Assembly (NCBI GenBank): GCA_036940085.1
Contig: JALLBK010000056.1
Span: 1 to 35,787 of the forward strand
Direction of reading: 5' to 3'
DNA: 35,787 nucleotides
Source: Discostella pseudostelligera
Lineage: Eukaryota > Bacillariophyta > Thalassiosirophyceae > Thalassiosirales > Thalassiosiraceae
Shown here: one piece after another, positions 9,761 through 21,100 of the stretch
Numbering within the stretch: position 1 is the first letter of the stretch
How the letters are laid out: every line of letters begins with the position of its first letter
Made by a program: the position numbers and the translations under genes
Notes under the pieces: model-generated
The model's input: only the letters and a program-made list of their open reading frames with translations
The model's database searches: none
Told to the model about the DNA's origin: nothing

Positions 9761-12034
9761 ATGCAACGTCTATGCCCCACTCTTCGCTTTGCATCATTCA
9801 TTGTTCGTCAGCGGCGGCGTCACCATGTGAATCTTCTCCACAAACAACCTCGCGAGCATGATGGTGCAGCGCATCCATGCTCGCCTATCAGCTACTCCCA
9901 ACGATCCTTCTTCTCTTCGAATACTACCCACCACCGCTCATCATCGTTGAGCATCGACAATAATGACAAAGCATCTAAAATTCCATCACTCATCACCTTC
10001 TTGACAGATGTAGAAGGGGATGGATTGTACTTTGATCGATTCATTCACCATTCTAAGATATTGGGGTTTCGATCTATATCACCATCCTTTGGTCGATATT
10101 CTGTGAAACAGGGTATGGGAAAATTTGGTGGCGACGGCAGTGCAAATGATAATAATGGCAGTGTAATGAAGTGGAACTATGGTCATCATGATGAAGAGTA
10201 TTTTCCGTATGATAAAGAGGTGGTATTTTTAGATGACAATTCTATCCTTGTGTATGGGGTAAGTGTTGAGTGGTGCGCATCAAAAATGTCGTGGCTTTTT
10301 CATGCAATGCATCGACTACTTGTAACGACATCTACCTAACTCAATACATATGATGTCATAGGGAGACGTTTGGGACAAGGGCGGGTTAGATCTCTACGTC
10401 ATGCGACAACTTCTATCGTTGCGTCGGAGGTATCCAGACCGAGTTCATTTCTTGATGGGTAATAGAGACATTAACAAAATGAGGATTGTCGATGAGCTAG
10501 GAGGATTCGACGGAAATATTGGTGACTCAACAGCATTACCCAAACACGAAGGAGTATACTGGCAAGTGCGTGGTCTGTTACCTACCGATCCAAAACCGTC
10601 TATTCCGAGCAACAGTGCCGCAGAACGTTTGAAGTGGATGCTCAAGAATACAATGGGAAGTATTCATGCATTCGAGTTTCGACGAGATGAGCTGATAAGG
10701 GAACGCATCGCTATCATGAATGAATCTTATGTGTCTCCTGCTCATGAACCAGATGATCATATCCTCAGTACCAACGTTTTGGTGACAGTATCTGATGATG
10801 AGGTAGCGCGATCATACATTAGCTCTTGCTGTCCTATCTCTGGTATTATGAGTCAATGTAAGTTTCATTGGTTTGGGTTCCAGAAAGCGCTGATGTGCTC
10901 CAAATTTGTTCACAACACTCAACTCGCCAATAGATCTCATGCACGCAAAGCTGGTGATTAGATTCGGATCTGTGTTGTTCATGCATGGAGCTCTTCCCAT
11001 CGATTCAAAACTTGATGCGGATGATCAATTTAATCACTTTCCTACGCCGTGGTTGCGTCCAACCAACGATGGTAGCACTGCAACTGGTATTAATTCATTG
11101 GCTGAGTGGATTGGCGCCTTGAATGGCTTCGCTTCGTCTCAAGTAAAAGCATGGAAAGAGTTTGGTCAATCTCCTCGTAGTACATTACTCAACTCCTCAG
11201 ATAATGATGATGGTGTATGGGCAACAAATGGCGGGTATTTCAACAACACTAAAGCTGGGAAGATGTTCGGAGCACTGATGCAATATGGTATGGGAAGATT
11301 GTCGGATAACGCAACAACCCAATCGTGTGTGTACAGCGCTTGGATGCATAATGGATTGCCACGAGAGGACATTTTTGGGTGTAAAAATTCGATGACGACA
11401 TTTTCTAGACTGCTTCAAAAAGAAGGGATACAAATAATACTCACGGGTCATCGACCAGTGGGAGATGCACCCTGGCCAATCAAAATACCACATGATGGAG
11501 AGAATACATCGGCTTGGGTGTTGCCATGTGATACTAGTTATTCCGGAGACACTCGATGGACCAGTATTGAAGGATTGGAATCTTTTGACAGCCATAGCCT
11601 TGGAAGAGGATTAGCAAAGAGTGGACGTGGCGAGGTTGCGTTCAGGTAGGTACTCCATTTCGACCATTCCGTTTCCAGTTCAGAGGACCTCTCCATATCC
11701 AACATAGATCTAATTTGCTTTCAGTGAACCGCTGATCCGTGTCTGCCCAGCAACCGGGAATGTCAACTCGTTGCAAATACATGGATGCTTATCTGACGGC
11801 TCATATTATAAAACTGAGAACATGATGAACGTTGATGATAGCGACAATCTGCTTTACGGGAGGAGCCATGGGCCTGCTGTGTTCAAGGACAAGGAATCTG
11901 GTGACTCCAAAGAGGGAATGTTCTGGGTAAAATCTAGAGTGGGTGACAGACATCTCGTCTCTTTTGGCAAGGGATATCATGTTTGGAATTCGTACATCAC
12001 TCAGTACCCACCCAGCACCGCAACAACATTATGA
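9761..12034 (+). CDS. Calcineurin-like metallophosphatase (divergent)
   Basis: There are four exons: 9761-10258, 10362-10857, 10934-11645 and 11725-12034. The introns are 103, 76 and 79 nt and all GT-AG. The product is 671 residues. The open frame upstream begins at TTG 9707, but the first in-frame ATG is 9761, and it opens an Arg-rich pre-sequence (MQRLCPTLRFASFIVRQRRR) suggestive of an organelle. Metallophosphatase motifs occur in order: TDVEGD (residues 82-87, place of GDxHG), YGGDVWDKGG (165-174, place of GDxxDRG, spanning the first intron), MGNRDINK (198-205, place of GNHE), FMHGALP in exon 3, and ILTGHRPVGDAPWP near the end of exon 3. The usual His in motif 1 is Glu, and the His of motif 3 is Arg. 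Other protist members may share these changes, so I read it as a distinct phosphatase-like clade; activity is unproven. Confidence 0.8.
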
Positions 12035-12058
12035 GTTGAATACAGATAAGTTAGTAAT

Positions 12059-14131
12059 TTATTCAATATTAAACCCAAATAACTCCTTCAGCAAATTCGG
12101 AATGATGAGGAAACTGAACAACGGAAAGTTGGTGATGTAGAGTGTAGGATAAAAATGAAAAATAGATGCTCCAATTGAGAGTTTGTCTTTGGACGTTGAT
12201 TCGTTGGCCCCATGACCAGCACCATCATCGCCATCGTAATCCACACGGTGCCACATCTTGAATGATTTAGAAAGGAATGAACAGTGATGTGAGATAATTG
12301 TCGCGAATTCTGCTCACACCAGCCAGTAGCAATAGAGGAGCATGTCTAAAGTAGAGGAGCATATCTAAAGTAACCAGCCAGTAACAAACAAATAAACACA
12401 TACCCATGGTGGAATCCAAACCGAATCACCTCTCCGTGTTATGCATGTATACGTGAAGGGTAAACTGCTCAGCCGCTTCGGCAACTCGACGAGAGGGTCG
12501 ATATTCGAGAAGAAATAGCCACGGTGTCTTGAGACTGTTGGACGTAGCAGCCCACTCCACATCGTTGGAACGAGCGTCCACCGTCGCATCCCATGAAGTT
12601 GAGACGCAATATTCCCAATCGGTTCCGCATGCAAATCCGTTCTCGGGTGGGTGTTGCCATCTGATGATTGTTGATTACTCGCGATGAACACGGGATAGTA
12701 TGTCATTGGTGGAACTAACTTCGTGATCCAGCGACCGACCTCATCGGAGTAGAACAAATTCCTGAACCTCGTTTTGTAGTCTTCCAGAATTGTATTCCAC
12801 CCAAATAATTCTTTAGCCAACATTGGTGGTATTATCTCGTTTCTCAAGTCCGGAAACTGCTCGATGATAAGTTGTGTCCCTATTTTTGCATTGGGATGGT
12901 CACCGGATAATATACCCTTTACGAATTGCGATAGAGTCAATTGAGAAGGAGTAACGTCCGGCACCAAAGCTGCATACCCTGTCTTATTGGCGGCATCGAT
13001 AAAATAGTTTGGTAGTAGGAGATTCGATAGTTGCGGATCATTCATGATGGCATCTGGAGTTAGTTTTCGACTCATGTGTCTGCTGCGAGGATGACTGCTT
13101 CCACAGGAAGTGTCATCGTCAAATGCAGATGGTTCGTCAAATGATTCAGATGACCATAGATTTCGCAGTATAATTGGATGTGTTGCTAAATCAAACGTAT
13201 CGTCGTAGAATAGTTTGGCATACTCAATCAAAAGATTACGTGTAATAACGTCCCGCAATCTACAAATACCCGAGACTGCGCTGTCGATGCTGTCGCTGCA
13301 ACTACTTTCCGTAATTATTGGCGGTTCATCATGATCCACAGTTGATTTTGAGCCATGTGCATTGCCTCTATTGTCGTCTTTGTAGACTGTTGTTCTAATT
13401 CCCAAGAGATGTATCCTTGTCAATTCTAAGTTGCATGGAACAAGCAAATGTAAATCGATTTCCGGTACTGGACGAGTGGAAGTCTCATCATCATCCTCTC
13501 CTCTCAAAATTCCTGATTGTCGCGCAGCATCTTCCCATGCATTGTGAGAAAAGCGTTCCAAACCCTCGATGATGGCATCGACTTGGTGTACAATCGAAGT
13601 CAACGGCCTGCTGCTGCTGCTGCTTCTACACCCTCTCTCCTCACCATGTAGTACATGAAGTGGTGGCATAATCATGGTACGCAGAGATGTGGCAAGAACG
13701 AAGGCTGCAGTGGCAATAGATGCCTCTATACGACGATGATAGTTGGATAATAATTCATGATGCTCAACAGGTCGGGAGGTGGGCAAAAGTAGCGGTGCTA
13801 CGGGGTACATCCAGTGCCTGATGAAGTGCAGTGCAATGATCGGGAGAAAAATTGCTACTAGTACCAGTACCAGGGAACGCCATGAGCATGAGCGAGGCAA
13901 GCACCCGACTTGGTGCTGCCACCAGATCGATGCATTAGGCTGCGAGCGAGGTAGGCGAGGGGTGGGAGACGATTCAACCTTCATCGTCATCGTCGTCTGT
14001 AGTAGGCCGTCATCGTCATCGTCGCCGTCGCTGAAAAATGAGGCGGAATTCGGATATTTTGGATTTGGCGGGAGAACGGAAATGACTCGACTCCACACAC
14101 TCTTGGCGGGACGGGAGACAATACCAGGCAT
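12059..14131 (-). CDS. Membrane-anchored JmjC/cupin-type oxygenase
   Basis: There are two exons on the minus strand: 14131-12404 and 12256-12059, with a 147-nt intron (12257-12403, GTATGT...AAG, phase 0). The product is 641 residues. The first exon alone ends in a meaningless tail; splicing joins SVWIPPW to MWHRVDYDG, giving the PPWxWHxV motif of JmjC/cupin_8 proteins and completing the iron site: His501 and Glu503 (LHAEPIGNIASQLHGMRRW) with His579. A hydrophobic segment at residues 86-105 would anchor it, with the catalytic part at the C-terminus. Homologues are 2-oxoglutarate-dependent protein hydroxylases or demethylases; the substrate is unknown. ATG 14131 may not be the true start: codons 48 and 50 (13990, 13984) are also ATG, and three GGCGGGA elements lie between 14064 and 14146. 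The stop is only 24 bp from that of the convergent upstream gene. Confidence 0.82.
12318..12387. repeat. Nested short direct repeats within an intron
   Basis: Two 19-bp copies of TAGAGGAGCATRTCTAAAG sit head to tail (12333-12351, 12352-12370) with one mismatch. They are flanked by two copies of ACCAGCCAGTARCAA (12318-12332, 12373-12387), also with one mismatch. The whole lies inside the intron of the cupin gene. Confidence 0.85.
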
Positions 14132-14149
14132 CCACTTTTGGCGGGAGAC
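14064..14149 (+). promoter_or_regulatory. Triple GGCGGGA cluster at the 5' end of the cupin gene
   Basis: TTTGGCGGGAGAA (14064-14076), CTTGGCGGGA (14102-14111) and CTTTTGGCGGGAGAC (14135-14149) lie within 86 bp. The first two fall inside the reading frame if ATG 14131 is used, but upstream of it if the start is at 13990. Confidence 0.45.
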
Positions 14150-14347
14150 TTGACTCGATTCATGGCATCCGTCTCCCGGCCGTCTCTAGTGAGGCGATAA
14201 GCGATGCATCTCGATGCATGCAGTACGATAACATCTGAGACTTCCGTTACAAGTACTCCTATTCATTTACATCTATTACAAATCTGCAGGTGTAGCATCA
14301 GGTAGCATTGCACAGATATCTAGAGCGCCCGATGCAGGCACCAAATC

Positions 14348-15343
14348 TCATGGAGAGAGACCACCTTTCTCCTTCGATTTCATTTGCTGTTTCCTAAAGG
14401 TAAATGTTGGTGAATAGCGAATACCCGCGGCGGCATCACGGAATTGTTTCCATTCGAGCACAGGACTTAGCTGCTCGTCCATCTGCACAGCAAGTTGAAT
14501 AATCTCGAGACTTTTCGCGGAGAGTCCATTCTTCATTTCAAAGAGTGCAAAGGCTTGTAGAACTTTGGCAGAGCAGGAGCATTTATGCACGGACTCACTA
14601 CCACTACCCTCGTCGTCATTGTTGTGGTGGTCGTCTTTGGTAAGTGCCACCCGGCGGAAGAAATTCAGAAATACCGCACGTGTCGCCTTGATATCCCCGG
14701 TACGTTGCATGTGCAATGCTAGGAGCAATGTTGAAACCGCGAGTTTGGTATGATCACAGTTATCTTCTGATGGATCGGCCGTTAGTTCATCGATTATGCG
14801 TCGGTAGATCTTTTCGGCAACATCCCATTTCCCCATCTTGATGAGAAAGCGCGCGTAGTAATGTTTAGTGGCGAGCACTACAAATTCTTTGTCGTGATGG
14901 TAACTGTCATCGGTTGGTAATGTTGCATCCTCGGATAAAGCATAATCATGCTGTCGTGTCTGTGTGTTGCCGCTATTGGTGTTCTTTCTCATGACTGTGG
15001 AATAGTACTGTACCGACCGCTCGATCCATTGTTGAGATTGCGCCGATCTAGTTTTGAACATGGAGAAGGCATCGACGACGATGATAGTGGTGGTTGAAAT
15101 GAAACAGCAATAGTATAGTATTGAAGCAAATGCGAAGTACAGTGATGATTTGAAGTTCCTTCGATTGCGCACACAGGTTCGTCCATTGTTCCTTCGGTTA
15201 TCTGACGACGACGACAATCGCATCGTCATCATTTGGGTGTCGGTGTTGACGAGAGGTCGTCTGCCTCCATTCGATAGCGGCCCTGTTGATAATGATTGAT
15301 CCTCGCATAGAAGCGGCGTAGCACTTGATCGTAATTCGTTCAT
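14348..15343 (-). CDS. TPR-like single-pass membrane or organellar protein
   Basis: This is a single-exon protein of 331 residues with an ATG at 15343. The first ~60 residues are polar. Residues 66-92 are strongly hydrophobic (SLYFAFASILYYCCFIS...IIVV) and end in VDAF-SMFKTRSAQ, which recalls the signal/transit junction of diatom plastid proteins, although the hydrophobic stretch is far from the N-terminus. A later ATG at codon 39 or 41 would make this more typical. From ~150 the protein is helical: HYYARFLIKMGKWDVAEKIY (161-180) and a further pair at 200-230 and 258-290 match the spacing of tetratricopeptide repeats, used for protein docking. The linker at 237-252 is acidic and Asn/Gly-rich. 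It lies head to tail with the cupin gene, 216 bp apart. The exact family is not recognised. Confidence 0.65.
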   Translation of the reverse strand: MNELRSSATPLLCEDQSLSTGPLSNGGRRPLVNTDTQMMTMRLSSSSDNRRNNGRTCVRNRRNFKSSLYFAFASILYYCCFISTTTIIVVDAFSMFKTRSAQSQQWIERSVQYYSTVMRKNTNSGNTQTRQHDYALSEDATLPTDDSYHHDKEFVVLATKHYYARFLIKMGKWDVAEKIYRRIIDELTADPSEDNCDHTKLAVSTLLLALHMQRTGDIKATRAVFLNFFRRVALTKDDHHNNDDEGSGSESVHKCSCSAKVLQAFALFEMKNGLSAKSLEIIQLAVQMDEQLSPVLEWKQFRDAAAGIRYSPTFTFRKQQMKSKEKGGLSP

Positions 15344-15914
15344 GGTTTAGTTCTGGTTGAGCATAGCGTACGGATGTGAATTTGTTTGGAATGAAATAAA
15401 TACGTAGCGGCAGCGGCGGAGCATTCAATAATTCACCGTGGACCATGGCCTATGAACTCGAGACCATGGCCATGGGGCGGCATGGGCCGCGCCGGGTAAT
15501 TGAGAATTTCACACACAGCATGTTCCTTTTGTTGGAGGGATTTTGAAAAAATGACGTGTACATCGGACTTGGTACAAAAGCTCATGTCCTCGTGTCAGAA
15601 TTGCTGGATGCGTGTCATGCACGTGTCCGGGCGGGTGTCGGCACAGTACAGGTCGGCACTCTCTGTTGTATATCTCGCTGACGAATTTGGCATGTGTTTG
15701 GCGATCGACTCGACTGGATTTTGGCGGGAAGAGTGTGTGCGTGGCGAAATTTTGAATTTTGGCGGGAAGCCCAAACTCACCGACGCGCGCGACGACCACA
15801 TCCATCCATCCATCGAACATCCATCGACATGGACTTCCGCCGACCATCATCATCACACCTTCACTATCTCTCTGCATCATCAATACGTGCCCAATACCTC
15901 ATGGGCAATTGGCA
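15344..15914. promoter_or_regulatory. Divergent promoter with paired TTTTGGCGGGAA
   Basis: CACGTG (15620-15625) is followed by two identical 12-mers, TTTTGGCGGGAA, at 15719-15730 and 15757-15768, then a CATC-rich stretch (15800-15835). The paired elements end 147 bp before ATG 15915. A 169-codon open frame across 15500-16009 overlaps the downstream gene's start and looks spurious. Confidence 0.5.
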
Positions 15915-17960
15915 ATGAAACTACTAATTTTGTTGTTCAACTCGAATTTTTTTCGGATGTGCGCACGATTGTCGGTAGTGCTGGTTATGAAATCATTTAT
16001 TGGCACTAGCGTCGTCTTGATGTTGACGATGTGCGTCGGCGGTAGTGCTGCTTTTAGCCTGGTGATACCGCAGACAATATTGACGCCAAGATCCTCCACG
16101 ACAATAATGTCCATGTCTTCTAGCAGTCGTAGTAATAACAGAAGTGGTGGTGACAACAGCAATTCATACGATAATCTTCCAACCCAGGACGAAATCGCGC
16201 AACAAAAGTCTGAGGCGTACAAAGCACTCTCCTCGTTCCATGAAACGACGGCATCCCTCCCCAGGATGACCACTACTTCATCATCTCAAAAAAAGATACA
16301 ATCACTGCTAAGTGGTCTAGATGATGATGATGAAAAACAAATCCAACGGCCAGAGTATTGGATGTGTCAAAATGGTGCAATCACATATTCGGTACCCATG
16401 GATCCAGCCGCAGGTTTGAAACGGGGGACAATCTCCAAGCCATATAGATGTAGTGTACGTTTGGAGATGGATTTAGATTCGGATGGAGGAGGAGGAATGA
16501 GGAGGAGGAAACGGGGGCTGAGACTTGTCGAATCAATTCAGCATGTTATTGGGGAGGGAGGAGGAGGAGGAGGAGGAGGTATCGGAGAAGTACCATTCTT
16601 ACGATCAATACCTCTAGGAGAAAATGTCGATGTTGATGCCGTGGATGGGAGCTATTCATTTGATGTCGCCCTTTCAACTGATACTCGGAATCCTTCGCCG
16701 ATGGTGCCATTGTTACCGCCATCACTGTTGGGTAATAACGTTGGGCGTGGTGCAAGTGATGATCCAATGTCGGTGAAATTCTTGGTGGAGCATACAATCG
16801 CTGTTTCGGAGACAGAGCGCTGTCGTTGTTTTTTATTGTATGGTGATGCAAGTAATAATGGCAGAGGAGGAGGTAGTGTTGGTGACGATCTTACAGTTCC
16901 AGATGAGGATATGGATGAGGACGATTATGCAATTGTTGCTGCAAAACGAGCTCTTTCTGGGAAGAAAGATAAGTCTGAGAGTGGTGAAACAGAGAAAAGC
17001 TATAGATTATTGAGTGTTATTCTTGCAGAAGAGACAAAAGTCTTGCCCGCAGGGCAGCAATCATCTGAGTTGAACTCGCAATTGATTGGTTCTTCAAACT
17101 CCTCAGAAGCGGCATCGGCTTCATCATCACCATTGAATCTTCTTGAATTGAACCAAAGCACTGGAGATGGCCAAATGGACCAATTGATTCAATCCCTACA
17201 AAAGCATAACGATCGGGTCATGAACTCAATTGCGGCCTCCACTGGCGGTGGCACAATGGAACGATTCTCCTTGGGAATGTTTGGACTTACTTCTGGAGTT
17301 TGGTTAGGTGACACATTCATTCGCGAAAATATTCCTCTGTCACTGCAACGTGCTCGAGAATCACGCAGTGGACGAAACAAGGGGTTCGACTTGAAAAATA
17401 AGCAAAGTGATAGCGGCTCCGGAATCGACGAGGATCGATTTGCAACATGGTCACTTGGTGTGCAGAAAGTGGCTCTTCGATTCGAATGGGATTATTCCGA
17501 TAGCATCTCTCAGTCATACACATATGGCAAGGTTATAGGAACCGCAACATCCCTATCATCTATGGCTAATATCAAAACCGATGGAATCATAGTGGTTAAT
17601 GAATCTAGGCCGACCAAGAAACGAGAGGAAAGGAGAGTGATTTTTGATATGGATGGCGGGGCGTACGTTTCCGGGCTTTTGGGGTCCTACTACTTTCGGG
17701 CGCCGCGGTACATGTCATTTTCACAATCGAGGAGCTACAGCGCAGATGCCTACCTGACGGAGTTCATGGTCTTTTTTCGACCAGCGCTTGATGCGTCCTC
17801 TTCGGCCTCGGATAGTGGGAGCAATAATATTGGGGTAAAAGATTCTGGTGTCCCAGAATATTATTGTTCAAGATCATGCCGGCTCTACAATGCCAATAAT
17901 GGCGGTTTGCAACAAGGAAGTACAGCCTTCTTTTCTCTGAAGCGTGTAGGTTCAGATTAA
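15915..17960 (+). CDS. Plastid-type targeted protein, function unknown
   Basis: This is a single-exon protein of 681 residues from ATG 15915; the frame is open upstream only to a TTG. ATG 15987 is an alternative start that would put the signal peptide right at the N-terminus (MKSFIGTSVVLMLTMCVGGS). The junction GGSAAF followed by a Ser/Thr/Arg-rich stretch fits the diatom bipartite plastid pre-sequence (cleavage before Phe), so import into a complex plastid is likely. Beyond it are a conserved-looking PEYWMCQNGAITYSVP block, Gly and Ser linkers, a GMFGLTSGVWLGDTFIRENI block and a C-terminal beta-rich half (DMDGGAYVSGLLGSYYFRAP, then YLTEFMVFFRP). The GxW motif and beta-rich end faintly recall lipocalin-like phycobilin-lyase folds, but I cannot assign a family. 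It converges on the next gene with 203 bp between stops. Confidence 0.75.
   Translation: MKLLILLFNSNFFRMCARLSVVLVMKSFIGTSVVLMLTMCVGGSAAFSLVIPQTILTPRSSTTIMSMSSSSRSNNRSGGDNSNSYDNLPTQDEIAQQKSEAYKALSSFHETTASLPRMTTTSSSQKKIQSLLSGLDDDDEKQIQRPEYWMCQNGAITYSVPMDPAAGLKRGTISKPYRCSVRLEMDLDSDGGGGMRRRKRGLRLVESIQHVIGEGGGGGGGGIGEVPFLRSIPLGENVDVDAVDGSYSFDVALSTDTRNPSPMVPLLPPSLLGNNVGRGASDDPMSVKFLVEHTIAVSETERCRCFLLYGDASNNGRGGGSVGDDLTVPDEDMDEDDYAIVAAKRALSGKKDKSESGETEKSYRLLSVILAEETKVLPAGQQSSELNSQLIGSSNSSEAASASSSPLNLLELNQSTGDGQMDQLIQSLQKHNDRVMNSIAASTGGGTMERFSLGMFGLTSGVWLGDTFIRENIPLSLQRARESRSGRNKGFDLKNKQSDSGSGIDEDRFATWSLGVQKVALRFEWDYSDSISQSYTYGKVIGTATSLSSMANIKTDGIIVVNESRPTKKREERRVIFDMDGGAYVSGLLGSYYFRAPRYMSFSQSRSYSADAYLTEFMVFFRPALDASSSASDSGSNNIGVKDSGVPEYYCSRSCRLYNANNGGLQQGSTAFFSLKRVGSD
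16553..16580 (+). repeat. GGA repeat within coding sequence
   Basis: A run of GGA/GGG triplets encodes a poly-Gly linker in the plastid-type protein. The frame is kept. Confidence 0.8.
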
Positions 17961-18163
17961 TAGTGGAGAGGGGGCAGTCTCAAATAATGAATAGGTTCGC
18001 TAGAGTAGACTCTAGATAGTATCTCAGGATTACAGAACAACATTCAGTTATTGCTTAATGACTTTCTCTAGTAGTATAATGACTTCAGTATTTGAATCAA
18101 GTGTCTATCGAAATACAATAATTCACATTTTTATCAATTAAAGGTCTTCCTATACATAATTCA

Positions 18164-21100
18164 TCAGCTCCGGAGCATGCCTTCGGTATTGCTGCAGCCA
18201 GAGCCCTCCCCGTCCGCTTCCTCCTTGCAGTGCATAGAAAAGGTCGACATGTTTAAAGCCACACTAGTCAAGCTACTCTTGCTTGCCGTTATGTTGATGT
18301 TACCCGCAGACGCATCGCTCTGATCCGCCTTCAAATCGCTGTCAGATTTTCCAATGTCAATGTCCAAAGCTGCTGAATCTTGAATGACGAGTTTGGTTAT
18401 CGACTCATCGACGCTGGGCATGCTACTCAAAGTGCTTTTTGATTCGAGCAGCGCACGAATATCATCGGAATCAAATTCACTATTCGTTGGGGCATCAACA
18501 TTGAGATCGTGAATTTTCTTCGGTGCCGATGATTTGCTCCTACTGCTGACTTCAGGCTTCTTCGAACCGTTACTAGAAGATGGTGGAAGGACCGGCATGC
18601 CATGCAGTCGTGACCACACCCTCATGAAGAATGCTTTTTGGCTCCCATTCTTGAGGCGGCTGGTCTGCTCCCGCCTCAATGCCTTGAGCTGAATTAATTG
18701 TGTCTTCAACGATTCCGGAATGTATTTGCAGGTCAACATGTGAGAGTGTACACTCACGAAGTTACTCTCAGCCGCTGAAACAGACGACCAGAAGAATTTC
18801 CGACCATCAATCTTGCCGGCACAATGTTTGCATTCAACTCCAATGCAACCAACATTCTTCGAGCGCCGCTTATTGCGATCGGCATCCGTGAATCGACAGG
18901 GACGGAGCTGTTCCATTACGCGGTAAAGGAAGTCTGCAATTGTTGGCCTGTCTTCGGGTGCAACTAATTCATTGCAGGTGTTATCATGTGACTCTGAATC
19001 CATCTTTTCAACGCTTGCGTCCCCATATGGCGGTGGTGGCAGGCTGGGATCTCGATAGAAGTACATTCCGGCAGAGCCATCCGCCAAACCAATCTTCTTC
19101 GCCGAATCGATCCAATACGTACGAGTGGCCAGCCCTCGTGATCCTTTGGCGCTTTCACTCTGCAGCCTCAGAAATTCGGCACGTACATTGGGAGGCATCA
19201 TCCGACACTCGCCGAGATGGAATCGTTGTATGTCAGCGACGCTTTGATATATTCGTGACATTGCGAATGGAAAACATACCGCTCGATTGGAACGCGCCTT
19301 CGGGGGTACCGCCAGGCAATGAACGCATCCAACTCCCACCTGTCCCACGCGTACTGCAAAAGTCGTGGGCGTACGGAATGCAATATCGTGTGCCGATGCT
19401 GTGAAGGCACAAACATTCATGCGAAGGAAGCATCGCAATGGACTTAAGAAATTCTCGTCATCTGGCAATGACAGTAAAACCTTACCAGAGTAACGTTTCT
19501 CTGGGAGTTGAGGCTCGAAAGAGGTTGCCATCCCTCCCCGGGCTTCGAAGGGCAAAGTGCTGCATGGTGCATTGTGACTTAAGGTAGGAAGAGCCATTTG
19601 GGGAGGAGGAGGCATGTTATTGTGTTGTCGCGGTTGCTGTTGTTGCTGCCTCTTACCCTTCTTCGGTTTGTTTTGGTTGTTAGGATGGTGGGCATGAGAA
19701 TGAAGTGCATCGGCTTTGTATGGTGCTGTCGTATCGCGCTCCATACTAATCGCAGGCAGAGGTGGTGGCGGCAGTGGCGGAGGTGGCAGCGGCGATGAAG
19801 CATTATAATCTTGTTCTGAAAAATTAGCAATGCCCACACGCTTCAAATCGATAGAAACTCCATCCTCTTCATTGTCCATCATGCCCAACTCCTTCGCGCT
19901 CTTGACGAAGTACTGTACTGTCATACCCGTGGATCGAGTACTGCCCGCCTGGAGTTGATCCAGCCGCCCCTTCAAACCGCTGGGCACGTATGGACAGTTC
20001 TTGAAATGATCAAGCTTCATATCGATAACGGCACGATAAATGCGTTTCATGCTGGATGGGAAGCACGTCGCACGCTTGACACGATCACGTTGGTTGCACA
20101 TCCGACAGTAAACACAGCGCAATCCCACCTGGCCAACTTGGATGGGACGCTTCCGACCAGGCGCAGGCGCGTTGATATCCGCTTCAGTGGCAGTGAAGAC
20201 TTCGACATTGTTACGCACGATGCATAGCGTCTCGCTCAGACAGTGACGATCCTGTGGCATGGCCAACAACAGTATGACTCCCATGGGACCATTTGGGTTG
20301 CCGATGGTGCGGATCTCGGAACGCATAGCCAATGCTTTCATTATCTTCTGCTGCTCGGACAATTGGATCATGGAATCTGGCGATGAAGTTCCTCCTGCTA
20401 CCCCGCCTCCTCCAATTTGTAGCGAAGTTAGTGGCGGGTCGTCGCTCCCATCGCCACCATTGCCGCTGACATTACCACTTGGAACATCCAATCCTCGCTC
20501 CCAGGAGAAACTCGGACGGTACAACAAATTTTGCATCGGCTCTTCAAGATCGTCAAGGCTACGAAACGATTTCCGTGATAGTGATGAGGAATCAAAGCTT
20601 CGCGAATCTGATGTGTAGTTTTCGCCATCTAGGTCGTCGCCAGTGTTGCCGCCCCTCGCACTAGTGTGCAAAAGTCGAGGACCACCATCGTGGTGAGGGT
20701 AGTTGCTTGAAGCATATGGTAACTTCCCCCATGGTGCACCGGAGCCACCGTTGGCTGAAAACTCGGTTGTAGGAAGAGGATTACACCGGGCAGCACTCTC
20801 GTAAGGTTGATGGCCTATTCGTTCGCTCACTCCACCTCTCGAGTGATCAATTCCATAACTCTCAATTCCGTGAAAATCACCGCGAGGAGGTTCATACCTT
20901 GAATCATAATGGTACCTCTGCTGTGGAGGATGTTGCGGTTGATGAGGATGGTGATGATGAGGTGGTGGTGGTGGCGGCGGTGGATACTGATGATGGTGGC
21001 GATAATGGTGATCGTGCGACCTCACATTCGAAGGAGGATAGTGATGGTTATGCGAATGATCTTGCTGACGCAGAGGTAAAGGTGGGTGCTGTTGTTGTCT

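Noticed and set aside
15500..16009. 169-codon plus-strand frame before the plastid-type gene
   Set aside because: It overlaps the real start and signal peptide in another frame and begins with TTG.
20930..21010. Dense GATGATGGTGG repeats as a possible CRISPR or satellite
   Set aside because: They encode the His/Pro-rich tract of the large protein and have no repeat-spacer periodicity.
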